A stretch of 64,000 nucleotides of DNA from Runella slithyformis DSM 19594 (GTDB taxonomy: Bacteria > Bacteroidota > Bacteroidia > Cytophagales > Spirosomataceae). Positions 27,677-35,307 of this stretch are shown here, piece by piece (the first letter of the stretch is position 1; each line of letters opens with the position of its first letter). The position numbers and the translations under genes are program-made. A model generated the notes under the pieces. It ran no database searches. It had not been told where the DNA came from and was given only the letters and a program-made list of their open reading frames with translations. The DNA is taken from positions 2,493,001-2,557,000 of the forward strand of contig NC_015703.1 in NCBI RefSeq assembly GCF_000218895.1. Direction: 5' to 3'.

Positions 27677-28557
27677 TTCTTACTAATTACCACAGCCACA
27701 GCCACTATTGCGATGGCAAAGGCTCCCCGGAACAACAGGTACAAGGCGCGCTGGCCCAAGGGCTGCGCGCCTTTGGCTTTTCGTCGCACTGCCCCGTTTC
27801 GTTTGAAAATCAATGGAGCATGAAGGCCGGGCGCCTGGACGAATATTTGGCCGAAACCCGCGCTTTACAGGCCAAATACGAAGGGCAAATTGAACTCTAC
27901 GTCGGATTGGAAGTGGATTTTATACCGGTTACTGCCGATGATAAATCGGCATCCGTTTCCGTCGGAATGGCAAATCCCGATGAGCAACCCTTAGGGCCTG
28001 AAAATTTCCCGATGCTTGACTATTGCGTCGGCTCCGTACATTATGTGGGGTTGAACCAATTCGGGCAACCTTGGGAAATTGACGGCAGTTCGGTCGAATT
28101 TCTGGAATGCCTCGATACGCTTTATGGCGGGGATATTCAGACGGTGATCCAAAAATATTACGGCATTATCCGGCAAATGGTTGAAACGGACCCTCCGCAG
28201 ATCGTGGGGCATTTGGATAAGATCAAAATGCACAATGCCGCCCGACATTTATTTGATGAAGCGGAACTGTGGTACGTAGAAGAAGTCGAACAAACCCTCC
28301 GGGCCATCGCCAAAGCGGGCATCATTACCGAGATCAATACGCGGGGCAATTACAAACGTGACCTGGATCTGTACCCTTCTCCGTGGATCATCAGGCGTAT
28401 GAAAGAACTGAGCATTCCCATTTGCATCAATTCTGACAGCCACCGCCCCGAAGAGATCACGGCCTCGTTTCCGTTGGCGTATCAGGCTGCTAAGGCGGCG
28501 GGGTACACAGAAGTGCGTGTTTTGCTGGGTGGTCGGTGGCAGGATATAGCTTTGTAG
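27673..28557 (+). CDS. PHP-domain histidinol-phosphatase (HisK type)
   Basis: A 294-residue PHP-superfamily protein. Metal-binding motifs are HSHSHYCDGKG at the N-terminus, a Glu in VGLEVDFIP, a His in SSHCPVSF, the mid-protein GSVHYVG and GHLDKIKMHN, and the C-terminal INSDSHRP. This is the pattern of the HisJ/HisK histidinol-phosphate phosphatase that makes histidinol in histidine synthesis; related PHP phosphoesterases are possible because no his genes are nearby. The start is GTG and overlaps the Uma2 stop in a GTGA arrangement. Confidence 0.8.
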   Translation: MILTNYHSHSHYCDGKGSPEQQVQGALAQGLRAFGFSSHCPVSFENQWSMKAGRLDEYLAETRALQAKYEGQIELYVGLEVDFIPVTADDKSASVSVGMANPDEQPLGPENFPMLDYCVGSVHYVGLNQFGQPWEIDGSSVEFLECLDTLYGGDIQTVIQKYYGIIRQMVETDPPQIVGHLDKIKMHNAARHLFDEAELWYVEEVEQTLRAIAKAGIITEINTRGNYKRDLDLYPSPWIIRRMKELSIPICINSDSHRPEEITASFPLAYQAAKAAGYTEVRVLLGGRWQDIAL

Positions 28558-28605
28558 GCTAATTAAATGATAGTCAGGGGTATATATTGTTGAATGCCTG
28601 TTTTT

Positions 28606-29070
28606 TTAATGGCCAAACGAGTAATTGATGCTGTATGTTTGGCCGTCTTCTTTCAAGGTTTCCGTAATTTTGAGGGAGGTGGCGGTCAGTTCCTTAATAT
28701 CCCATACCATTATACCGCCTCTTTCTTTCGTGATCGTTATGCTGTTTTCTTCCATTTCAAACTTCCAGCTTCCTTTTATATAGGATTGAGGATCGGCAAC
28801 ATTGCATTTGCTCGCACCTTCGTCGTGTGTAAATTTGTAATTGGCGGAAAAAATCCAAATATCGTCTCTCCAGCATTCGGGTAATCGCGTATAATAATCA
28901 TCGCCCACAAGCACCCCAATACCAAAGATATCGTACGCGGGCGAAATGGAGCCGCCTACCCACTTCCATCTTTTGGCGGTCAGTAAGTCCGTTTTGGATG
29001 GATCCGGGATTTTTTCTTTGCAGGAAAACACGAGTATCAAAAAAAAGAGCGTCCACAAAGAAGGTTTCAT
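28606..29070 (-). CDS. Lipocalin-like lipoprotein
   Basis: A 154-residue lipoprotein: signal MKPSLWTLFFLILVFS with the lipobox Cys in VFSCKEK. The mature domain (KRWKWVGGSISP ... SYIKGSWKFEMEENSITITKERG ... YSINYSFGH) resembles the small lipocalin-like domains common in Bacteroidetes lipoproteins. The ATG before KPSLWT was chosen because it gives the signal peptide. The ligand and role are unknown. It stands alone, convergent with the PHP gene. Confidence 0.7.
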   Translation of the reverse strand: MKPSLWTLFFLILVFSCKEKIPDPSKTDLLTAKRWKWVGGSISPAYDIFGIGVLVGDDYYTRLPECWRDDIWIFSANYKFTHDEGASKCNVADPQSYIKGSWKFEMEENSITITKERGGIMVWDIKELTATSLKITETLKEDGQTYSINYSFGH

Positions 29071-29192
29071 CGGCAATGATTTAGGATTGAGAAGCAAAAT
29101 ACAAAATTTGCGGATGAAGAACTAATTTTGACAATGCACCCCTCTCCATAAGTGGCTGAGGCAGCACCCTGGAGTCCGACGGGCTGGGCTTT

Positions 29193-29393
29193 TTAATCTT
29201 CCTCCCCCAATTCAAAAATGGCTTCCACGGGCTTTTCAAAATAGTTGGCGATCTTCATCGCCAATACGACCGAAGGGACGTATTTAGCCGCTTCGAGGGC
29301 ATTGATGGTTTGGCGGGATACCCCCACCGCAGCGGCCAGATCGGCCTGAGTGATGCGTCGGATGGCACGCTCAACGTGAATCGTATTTTTCAT
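29193..29393 (-). CDS. XRE-family helix-turn-helix regulator
   Basis: A 66-residue Cro/C1-type regulator with the helix-turn-helix ITQADLAAAVGVSRQTINALE at residues 14-34 and a short C-terminus (EAIFELGEED). This small form, with a membrane-protein gene directly before it and overlapping by the sequence ATGA, is common in bacteria. It probably autoregulates through the palindrome upstream of the membrane-protein gene. The ATG before KNTIHV was chosen; a longer frame upstream overlaps the membrane gene and is not protein-like. Confidence 0.85.
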   Translation of the reverse strand: MKNTIHVERAIRRITQADLAAAVGVSRQTINALEAAKYVPSVVLAMKIANYFEKPVEAIFELGEED

Positions 29394-29887
29394 GCGGTAG
29401 CCCTCCTTTCTTCCCAATACGGTTTTACGTACACGATCCAGTGAAACCGCGCTAAAAAGACCAACGGAGCCGTGAGCATATTCCACGATAATATCATATA
29501 AAAACCTAAACCGTACGAAAACCAAACCGACAGTAAAAATCCGCCAAGATGCACATAAAACGCCCACAATAATGATTCGAGTCGCACGCGCATGATCCAT
29601 TCGTCATCGGTACGTTCGCGGGAAAAGGCTACAAAAAAGAAACCAATGGCGGTGAGTGTCATTAAAATTTCACCGGCAAAATCGGTAGAATCTCCAAATA
29701 GCCCGACCAGCGGATTCTTTTCCGAGACTGTTATTTTTGTCCATTGTGAAAGAATATGCTCTCCTTCAAAAAAACTAAGACTGGGAATGACCGGAATAAT
29801 ACTCAAAATGGTAAGAATTAAACAGGGCACAAAGATAATCCAACCGAGGCGCTTGTAGCGGTTGGGGAGAAGCAATTTAGTGTACAT
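29390..29887 (-). CDS. Four-helix membrane protein paired with the XRE regulator
   Basis: A 165-residue membrane protein with about four helices (from WIIFVPCLILTILSIIPVIP to MLTAPLVFLARFHWIVYV). It resembles the small integral membrane proteins that accompany tiny XRE regulators; no function is established. It overlaps the regulator gene by 4 bp. A short palindromic operator candidate lies 43 bp upstream of its start. Confidence 0.75.
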   Translation of the reverse strand: MYTKLLLPNRYKRLGWIIFVPCLILTILSIIPVIPSLSFFEGEHILSQWTKITVSEKNPLVGLFGDSTDFAGEILMTLTAIGFFFVAFSRERTDDEWIMRVRLESLLWAFYVHLGGFLLSVWFSYGLGFYMILSWNMLTAPLVFLARFHWIVYVKPYWEERRATA

Positions 29888-29929
29888 AGCTGTTAATAGG
29901 TAGTTGGTTAAAAATTTGATTATGGTTCA

Positions 29930-29951
29930 AATGTAAAGTAAACTTTACATT
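29930..29951. promoter_or_regulatory. Inverted-repeat operator candidate upstream of the membrane protein/XRE pair
   Basis: AATGTAAAG and its exact reverse complement CTTTACATT are separated by TAAA. A further half-site TTTTACATAAAG lies just downstream (about 29965). The placement 43-64 bp before the start codon suits autorepression by the XRE protein. Confidence 0.5.
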
Positions 29952-29978
29952 AAAGCAAAAATATTTTACATAAAGACA

Positions 29979-30015
29979 AAAATAAAAGCGCGCTGCAAAC
30001 TTTGCAACGCGCTTT
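29979..30015 (-). terminator. Rho-independent terminator of the ferritin gene
   Basis: On the minus strand a stem pairs AAAGCGCG..TGCAAA with TTTGCA..CGCGCTTT, with one internal mismatch, and is followed by TTTTATTTTTG, a typical T-run. It lies 43 bp downstream of the ferritin stop. Confidence 0.8.
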
Positions 30016-30057
30016 GAAGGAGGTATAGATTCCGCCGGAATGACAAAGGATGCCTTT

Positions 30058-30603
30058 CTACTCCGCTTCGGCGGCAGCGGCTCCGGGATAGGTCACTTTG
30101 GGGATTTCCTGATCAATGGTAAAACGTCCGATGCCTTCTTCGCCGATGACGTCAAACAATTCTACCTGACGGCGGGCGATGTATTCTTCTTCGATCTGCT
30201 CTTTCACAAACCACTGAATAAAATTCTCGGTGGCATAATCATCATTGCGACGGCTGACGCCCACAATACGGTTGATGGATTGCGACACGGCGATCTCCTG
30301 CTCCAGGGCGGTTTCAAACACACTGCGGAAGGTCGGATATTCCTGCGGAATGTTGGTAACTTCGGGCGTAATGGCCACGCCGCCCATGTCGCTGATGTAT
30401 TTGAATATTTTGAGCATGTGAGCGCGCTCTTCTTCGGCTTGGGTAAAGAAGAAATCCGCACTGTTGGAGTAGCCGTTCCGATCGCACCACGCCGCCATGG
30501 CGAGGTATTTGGAGGAAGACTCCGCTTCCATTTTCACCTGAGCATTCAGGACAAATTGTAATTCCTCTTTTAAGGAGGTGCGCAGGCGCATCAGATCTTT
30601 CAT
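30058..30603 (-). CDS. ftn: Non-haem ferritin
   Basis: A 181-residue ferritin of the FtnA type that stores iron. Ferroxidase-site residues are visible: Glu in EELQFVLNAQVKMEAESS, the ExxH motif in EEERAHMLKIF and later Glu in WFVKEQIEEEYIAR. Length is near the 165-180 typical of FtnA. The C-terminus is Ala/Glu-rich. A short perfect palindrome lies upstream, and a strong terminator lies downstream, so it is a single-gene unit. Confidence 0.92.
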   Translation of the reverse strand: MKDLMRLRTSLKEELQFVLNAQVKMEAESSSKYLAMAAWCDRNGYSNSADFFFTQAEEERAHMLKIFKYISDMGGVAITPEVTNIPQEYPTFRSVFETALEQEIAVSQSINRIVGVSRRNDDYATENFIQWFVKEQIEEEYIARRQVELFDVIGEEGIGRFTIDQEIPKVTYPGAAAAEAE

Positions 30604-30632
30604 ATGTCTTTAGTTTAAAGTTCGATTGTTTA

Positions 30633-30647
30633 GTAGTACAATACTAC
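30633..30647. promoter_or_regulatory. Short palindrome upstream of ferritin
   Basis: GTAGTA and TACTAC flank CAA, a perfect 6-bp inverted repeat 30-44 bp before the ferritin start. It may be an operator for an iron or redox regulator, but it does not match the classic Fur box. Confidence 0.3.
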
Positions 30648-30803
30648 AACCAAGTCATTGAAATTGTTCGCTTTCCAACATTTTTGCGTAAAATTTGGAA
30701 TCAGTCTGAATTTGGTTATCGCATTCATCCGGAACATTTCCCCAAAAGAAACAGGTAGATAGATTCGTCAAAAAGCATTTATACGTATCAAACGCATCTA
30801 TAT

Positions 30804-33428
30804 ATGAATCGGCTCTTTTTTGCTCTATGTTTTTCCATAAGCATTTACTCTTTTACCCAAAATACCGCAACGCCCCGGTCGGTGTCCGCACCGACTATCT
30901 CTAAGCAGACCGTTCCCAACACCGCCAAACCCTGGACTTTTTGGTGGTGGATGGGCAGCACCGTGACGGAAAAAGACATCACGTGGCAGCTCGAAAACTT
31001 CGCCAAGGCGGGGTTGGGCGGTGTACACATCATTCCGATCTACGGCGTCAAAGGGCTCGAAAAAGAAGCGATTCCGTATTTGAGTCCGCAGTGGATGCAG
31101 ATGCTGACGCACACCATTCGCGAAGGCAAACGCCTCGGGCTCGGCGTGGACATGACCACCGGCACGGGCTGGCCCTTCGGCGGCCCGAACGTAACGCCCG
31201 ACATGGCGGCCAAAAAATGGCAGTATACCAACGGTAAAGTAGAAAGCGTCCTGACCAAACAGGCCGTCAAACGCGCCGCGCCGGGCGGTGCCGGATTGGT
31301 GCTCGACCCGTTTGCGTCAGAGGCCGTTCCGAAATACGTGCAGCGGTTTGATTCGGCATTTGCCACCGTCAAAGACCTGCCCCGCGCCATGTACAACGAC
31401 TCCTACGAGGTCTACGGGGCCAACTGGACGGACGATTTTCCGAACGAATTTAAAAAACGACGGGGCTACGACCTCCAAAGCCAATGGGCAGCGTTTATGG
31501 ATACCGCCCAAGCCTTGGTCAGGATCGATTATCACCAAACGCTGGCCGAGCTGCTGGCGGAAAATTACGCTAAAAAATGGACCGACTGGTCGCGGCAAAA
31601 AGGTTTTGTGACCCGCTACCAGGCCCACGGCTCGCCCGGCAACCTGCTGGACCTGTACGCCCTGTCCGATATTCCCGAAACCGAATCCTTCGGCAGCAGT
31701 CGGTTTCCCATCAAAGGCCTGCGCGTCGATGACCAATACGAAGTGGACCGTTACGGCACGCCCAATCCGCTGGCGATGAAGTTTGCCAGCTCGCCCGCGC
31801 ACCTGCTGGGCAAAAAGTTGGTCAGTTCGGAGTCCACGACCTGGCTCGCCAACCATTTTAAAGTGTCGCTCTCGCAGATCAAACCCCAGCTCGATGAGCT
31901 GTTTACGGCGGGCATCAACCATATTTTTTACCACGGCACCACCTACTCGCCCAAAAATGCCGACTACCCGGGCTGGCTCTTTTATGCCTCGACCAATTAC
32001 GGGATGAACTCCCATTTTTGGAAACATTACCCCCTGCTTAACCGATACGTGGAGCGCTGTCAGACGATCCTGCAAAACAGTCAGCCCGACAATGACCTGC
32101 TGGTGTACTTTCCCATTCATGATCTGTGGGCCACCCAAGCCCGCGCGGGGGGCGGCATTCATTTGCTGGAAGTTCACCACGTCGATAAATGGCTGCTGAA
32201 ATTGCCCTTCGGGAAAGTGAGCGAATGGCTGTGGAACAATGGTTTTGCGTTTGATTTTATTTCGGACGACCAACTCCAACACTTCCAACCGGAGGCTTCC
32301 GGCAAGTACAAAACAGTGCTCATCCCCGCGACAACTTACCTGCCCGAAACCACGCTGGCGCGACTGGGTGAACTACAGAAAATGGGCGTCAGGGTGATTT
32401 TTATGGAGCATTTGCCCAAGCAACCCACGGGTTTTTATCGGCAGAAGGAACGAAACGAAGCCTTTCAAAAAATGCTGCAAACGTGGTCAGGGCAAAACTT
32501 TCCAAGTCTCCAAGACTTGGAAAGTATCAAGCCCCAAGGGCTGGAAATCCTGCTGACCTCCGCCAACCTGCGTCAGGAAACCTGGGCGAAAGAGGGCCTG
32601 AAGTACATTCGGAAAGTGCAGAACGGCAAGGTGCTTTACTTCATTGCCAACCAAGACCAACGCTTCAGCGAAGGCTGGATCACGCTCGCCACGTCCGCCA
32701 AAAAAGTGGCACTGTATCAACCGCTGACCGACAAAACCACGTTGTTGCCCGTGAAGATAGAAGGCGGCAAAACGCAGGTGTACCTGACCTTACGCTCCGG
32801 TGAATCCTGCTTTTTACGGCTTGACGCCAACGTCGGTGAGGGCTCGGCGCCTGCCGTTCAAAACCTCGCCGACGTTAAAAACGTTAAAAATACGGCACCG
32901 CCTTTGCCTGTGTCCCCACAGGCAATTCCCCTGCAAGGCACCTGGAAATTGGAGTTTTTGGAAGGTAAACCCTATTTGCCTAAACCTGTCACCCTTACCC
33001 AACTCGGCTCCTGGGCGTCCCTTTCCGATTCGGCCGGTTATTTTTCGGGCACGGCGCGCTATTCCCTGACGTTCGATCTGCCAAAGGGGGTTACGTCCGC
33101 TCAAAAGATAACGCTGGACCTGGGCGACGTCCGCGAAGTAGCCGACGTGACCCTCAACGGCAAAAAGATCGGTACGGCCTGGAGCCTGCCGTTTCGGCTG
33201 GACATTCCCGCCAACACCCTGAAAACCAAACAAAACCGCCTTTTGATTGAGGTGACCAACCTTTCGGCCAACTACATGCGTCTGCGGGATGCGCAGCAGC
33301 CCGAATGGAAGAAGTTTCAGGAGATCAACGTGGTCGACATTCAGTATAAACCTTTCAACGCGGCCAAGTGGTCGCCCATGCCTTCGGGGCTGTTGAGTAC
33401 GGTCACGCTGGAAGCCTCTAAAAATTAA
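30804..33428 (+). CDS. GH106-type alpha-L-rhamnosidase
   Basis: An 874-residue exported glycoside hydrolase: signal peptide MNRLFFALCFSISIYS, then the family opening KPWTFWWWMGSTVTEKDITWQLENFAKAG and VDMTTGTGWPFGGP, which fit GH106 (alpha-L-rhamnosidases acting on plant polysaccharides and pectin side chains). The C-terminal 130 residues form a beta-sandwich resembling a sugar-binding domain (KITLDLGDVREVADVTLNGKKIG). There is no T9SS tail, so it is probably periplasmic or outer-membrane-associated. Two perfect palindromes lie within the coding frame at linkers between domains, see the separate entries. A 199-bp gap upstream has no clear promoter. Confidence 0.85.
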   Translation: MNRLFFALCFSISIYSFTQNTATPRSVSAPTISKQTVPNTAKPWTFWWWMGSTVTEKDITWQLENFAKAGLGGVHIIPIYGVKGLEKEAIPYLSPQWMQMLTHTIREGKRLGLGVDMTTGTGWPFGGPNVTPDMAAKKWQYTNGKVESVLTKQAVKRAAPGGAGLVLDPFASEAVPKYVQRFDSAFATVKDLPRAMYNDSYEVYGANWTDDFPNEFKKRRGYDLQSQWAAFMDTAQALVRIDYHQTLAELLAENYAKKWTDWSRQKGFVTRYQAHGSPGNLLDLYALSDIPETESFGSSRFPIKGLRVDDQYEVDRYGTPNPLAMKFASSPAHLLGKKLVSSESTTWLANHFKVSLSQIKPQLDELFTAGINHIFYHGTTYSPKNADYPGWLFYASTNYGMNSHFWKHYPLLNRYVERCQTILQNSQPDNDLLVYFPIHDLWATQARAGGGIHLLEVHHVDKWLLKLPFGKVSEWLWNNGFAFDFISDDQLQHFQPEASGKYKTVLIPATTYLPETTLARLGELQKMGVRVIFMEHLPKQPTGFYRQKERNEAFQKMLQTWSGQNFPSLQDLESIKPQGLEILLTSANLRQETWAKEGLKYIRKVQNGKVLYFIANQDQRFSEGWITLATSAKKVALYQPLTDKTTLLPVKIEGGKTQVYLTLRSGESCFLRLDANVGEGSAPAVQNLADVKNVKNTAPPLPVSPQAIPLQGTWKLEFLEGKPYLPKPVTLTQLGSWASLSDSAGYFSGTARYSLTFDLPKGVTSAQKITLDLGDVREVADVTLNGKKIGTAWSLPFRLDIPANTLKTKQNRLLIEVTNLSANYMRLRDAQQPEWKKFQEINVVDIQYKPFNAAKWSPMPSGLLSTVTLEASKN
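32497..32525. repeat. Palindromic element within the rhamnosidase coding frame (1)
   Basis: A perfect 13-bp inverted repeat (ACTTTCCAAGTCT and AGACTTGGAAAGT) around a 3-nt spacer CCA. It encodes residues near NFPSLQDLES (about 565-574), a region between domains, and keeps the frame open. Confidence 0.7.
32904..32925. repeat. Palindromic element within the rhamnosidase coding frame (2)
   Basis: A perfect 9-bp inverted repeat (TTGCCTGTG and CACAGGCAA) around TCCC, encoding about residues 701-707 between the catalytic part and the C-terminal beta-sandwich. It has a different sequence from the first palindrome. Confidence 0.6.
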
Positions 33429-33528
33429 TGGCATTGGAATGCAACGGCCGCTAAACGGAGCGCGTATTAGTGATCAGATTATGGTTACAACATTAATCGT
33501 ATTCGTTTTTATGGCTGTTAGAGACATA

Positions 33529-33563
33529 TATCCCCGCCGGTTCTGCCGACGGGGATTTTTTTA
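33529..33563 (+). terminator. Rho-independent terminator after the rhamnosidase gene
   Basis: A G/C-rich stem pairs ATCCCCGCCGG with CCGACGGGGAT, with one mismatch, around a short loop and is followed by a run of seven T. It lies 98 bp after the rhamnosidase stop and separates it from the RNA-repair region. Confidence 0.8.
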
Positions 33564-33646
33564 TTCTTCGGTTCGGGTTTTCAAAGCAGTACGTTCATAA
33601 TTTGCCGGAAAGTATGTATGTTCGCTTACCCTTGAACACTAAAAAC

Positions 33647-34771
33647 ATGCAGCTCCCCGACCACGACGCTTTAGACATTGCCCGACTTTCCTCCGTCTTT
33701 CGGGACACCACCAACGCGTATAAATTTTATTGGTTTCTTTCCATCCTGGACAGTCTGCGCGATAATGGTGAAAGTATCATTTCACAAAAAGACATTGCCT
33801 TGAGAATGTTGGCAAATGCCTGGTATCCTTTGGATTACTTCAAATTGTCGTTTGGCGCGCAGGATGGATTTAAGGATGTTGCTAAATTTATTTCTTCAAA
33901 AATGACGGTGGATAATCGCCCAAATTCGCCAAGCCTTTTTGACCAAATCAAGGGGCGGTTTTCTGAAGTTGAATTAGAAAAGCTTTCCCTTGAAATCAAA
34001 AACCTCTATCGATATGTTCCTTATCGGTTTGTTCGTCCTTTTTTTGAAGCAGAAACAAAAGGTATTTTGGACCAAAATGTAAACGCTGCTGTTTCCCAAA
34101 TCAGTAATGAACTGTTTGAAAGCCAACCTCACCGTGTCATGTATCGTTTTGTGGGGGATTCCATTGAACTGAACCGCATTTGGGTAAACTATCTGCAAAG
34201 GCATCAGGGCATTTTGCGGGGCTTCATCTTTTGGCATTTGGTGAAGTTTATGCAGAAAAACAATCCAAATGTGATAGGACTTTCTGAAAAACTTCAAAAG
34301 CCTGCGGAGCGCGATTTAAAAGCAGCCAATCGCTTTTGGAAAGGCTATTTAGCCGAAAATCCCGACTTGACCTGTATCTATTCAGGAGCAGTTATTACAA
34401 ATGAAAACCTCAGTTTAGACCACTTTCTCCCTTGGTCGTACGTGGCACACGATCAACTTTGGAACATTATTCCCACTCCGAAAAATGTGAATTCAGCCAA
34501 AAATGATCGATTGCCTTCACTGGAAGTCTATTTTGAAGCATTTTCGACCTTGCAATACAAGGCGGTTCAGTTTTATGTGAAGAAAGGAAATCAAAAACTC
34601 CCCGAAGACTATATGTATCTTTTTCGAGAAAATGTACATGAAATGTCACTTGAAACCTTTCAGGACGTCTTAAGGAAACAGATAACGCCCCAACTGCAAA
34701 CGGCTCAAAATCTGGGATTTTTGTACCCAAATGTGTATGACAAAACATGTAATAAATGGAAGATGAAGTAA
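33647..34771 (+). CDS. HNH endonuclease-domain protein
   Basis: A 374-residue protein with a C-terminal HNH nuclease core: CIYSGAVITNENLSLDHFLPWSY, then HDQLWNIIPTPKNVNSAKNDRLP. The conserved His sits in LDHFLPW and the Asn/His-equivalent residues in NIIPTPKNVNSAKND. The N-terminal part is predicted helical and is shared with many uncharacterised Bacteroidetes HNH proteins (TNAYKFYWFLSILDSL). The start was set at the ATG before QLPDHDALD; upstream ATG (33614) and TTG (33602) are possible. It overlaps the Tpt1 gene by 16 bp and heads the repair island. It could make the breaks, or remove bad ends; its substrate is unknown. This gene is AT-richer by eye than recQ. Confidence 0.8.
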   Translation: MQLPDHDALDIARLSSVFRDTTNAYKFYWFLSILDSLRDNGESIISQKDIALRMLANAWYPLDYFKLSFGAQDGFKDVAKFISSKMTVDNRPNSPSLFDQIKGRFSEVELEKLSLEIKNLYRYVPYRFVRPFFEAETKGILDQNVNAAVSQISNELFESQPHRVMYRFVGDSIELNRIWVNYLQRHQGILRGFIFWHLVKFMQKNNPNVIGLSEKLQKPAERDLKAANRFWKGYLAENPDLTCIYSGAVITNENLSLDHFLPWSYVAHDQLWNIIPTPKNVNSAKNDRLPSLEVYFEAFSTLQYKAVQFYVKKGNQKLPEDYMYLFRENVHEMSLETFQDVLRKQITPQLQTAQNLGFLYPNVYDKTCNKWKMK

Positions 34772-35307
34772 AAGTAAGTAAATTCCTGAGCTTAGTTTTA
34801 AGGCATAACCCAGCCTTAATTGGGCTTGATTTAGATGCAAACGGTTGGGCTCCCGTTAAGGAACTATTGGCTAAAATGAAAGCAAAAGGCCATGGCATAA
34901 GCATGGAAGAGCTGAAACATATAGTCGAAACAAACAGCAAAAAACGGTTTGCTTTTAGTGAAAATTTTGAAAAAATCAGAGCGAACCAAGGCCATTCCGT
35001 GGAGGTTGATTTAGGTTATGAAAAGCAAGTACCACCAGCTGTTCTGTTTCACGGAACTGCCGAAAAAAACTTTGATTTGATACTGAAAGACGGTATTAAA
35101 AAGATGAGTCGTCACCACGTTCATTTAAGTCAAGACATTACTACTGCCCGGAAAGTAGGCATGAGGCATGGTAAACCTGTTGTTTTAAGTGTAGATGCTA
35201 AAGGAATGGCAGACGGAGGATTTGATTTTTATCTTTCCAATAATGGGGTGTGGCTTATTGATTTTGTTCCTGCCGAATTTATAAAAGTAGATGACTGTTT
35301 TGCATAA
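34756..35307 (+). CDS. kptA: RNA 2'-phosphotransferase Tpt1/KptA
   Basis: A 183-residue NAD+-dependent enzyme that moves an internal RNA 2'-phosphate to NAD+, leaving 2'-OH RNA, nicotinamide and ADP-ribose 1'',2''-cyclic phosphate. All four essential residues of the family are present: Arg16-His17 in LRHNP, Arg64 in KKRFAF and Arg119 in MSRHHVHLS. These positions agree with those remembered for the Runella slithyformis Tpt1 enzyme. A bacterium without intron-containing tRNAs of the eukaryotic type does not need it for ordinary splicing, so a repair role is likely. The gene overlaps both neighbours (16 and 17 bp), a sign of tight coupling. Confidence 0.92.
   Translation: MEDEVKVSKFLSLVLRHNPALIGLDLDANGWAPVKELLAKMKAKGHGISMEELKHIVETNSKKRFAFSENFEKIRANQGHSVEVDLGYEKQVPPAVLFHGTAEKNFDLILKDGIKKMSRHHVHLSQDITTARKVGMRHGKPVVLSVDAKGMADGGFDFYLSNNGVWLIDFVPAEFIKVDDCFA

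Noticed and set aside
29193-29887. XRE regulator and membrane protein considered as a toxin-antitoxin pair
   Set aside because: The membrane protein has four helices and no toxin features; a regulator with membrane partner is more fitting.
31317-32288. Long open frame on the minus strand opposite the rhamnosidase gene
   Set aside because: Low-complexity, no motif, and the plus strand has a complete family match.
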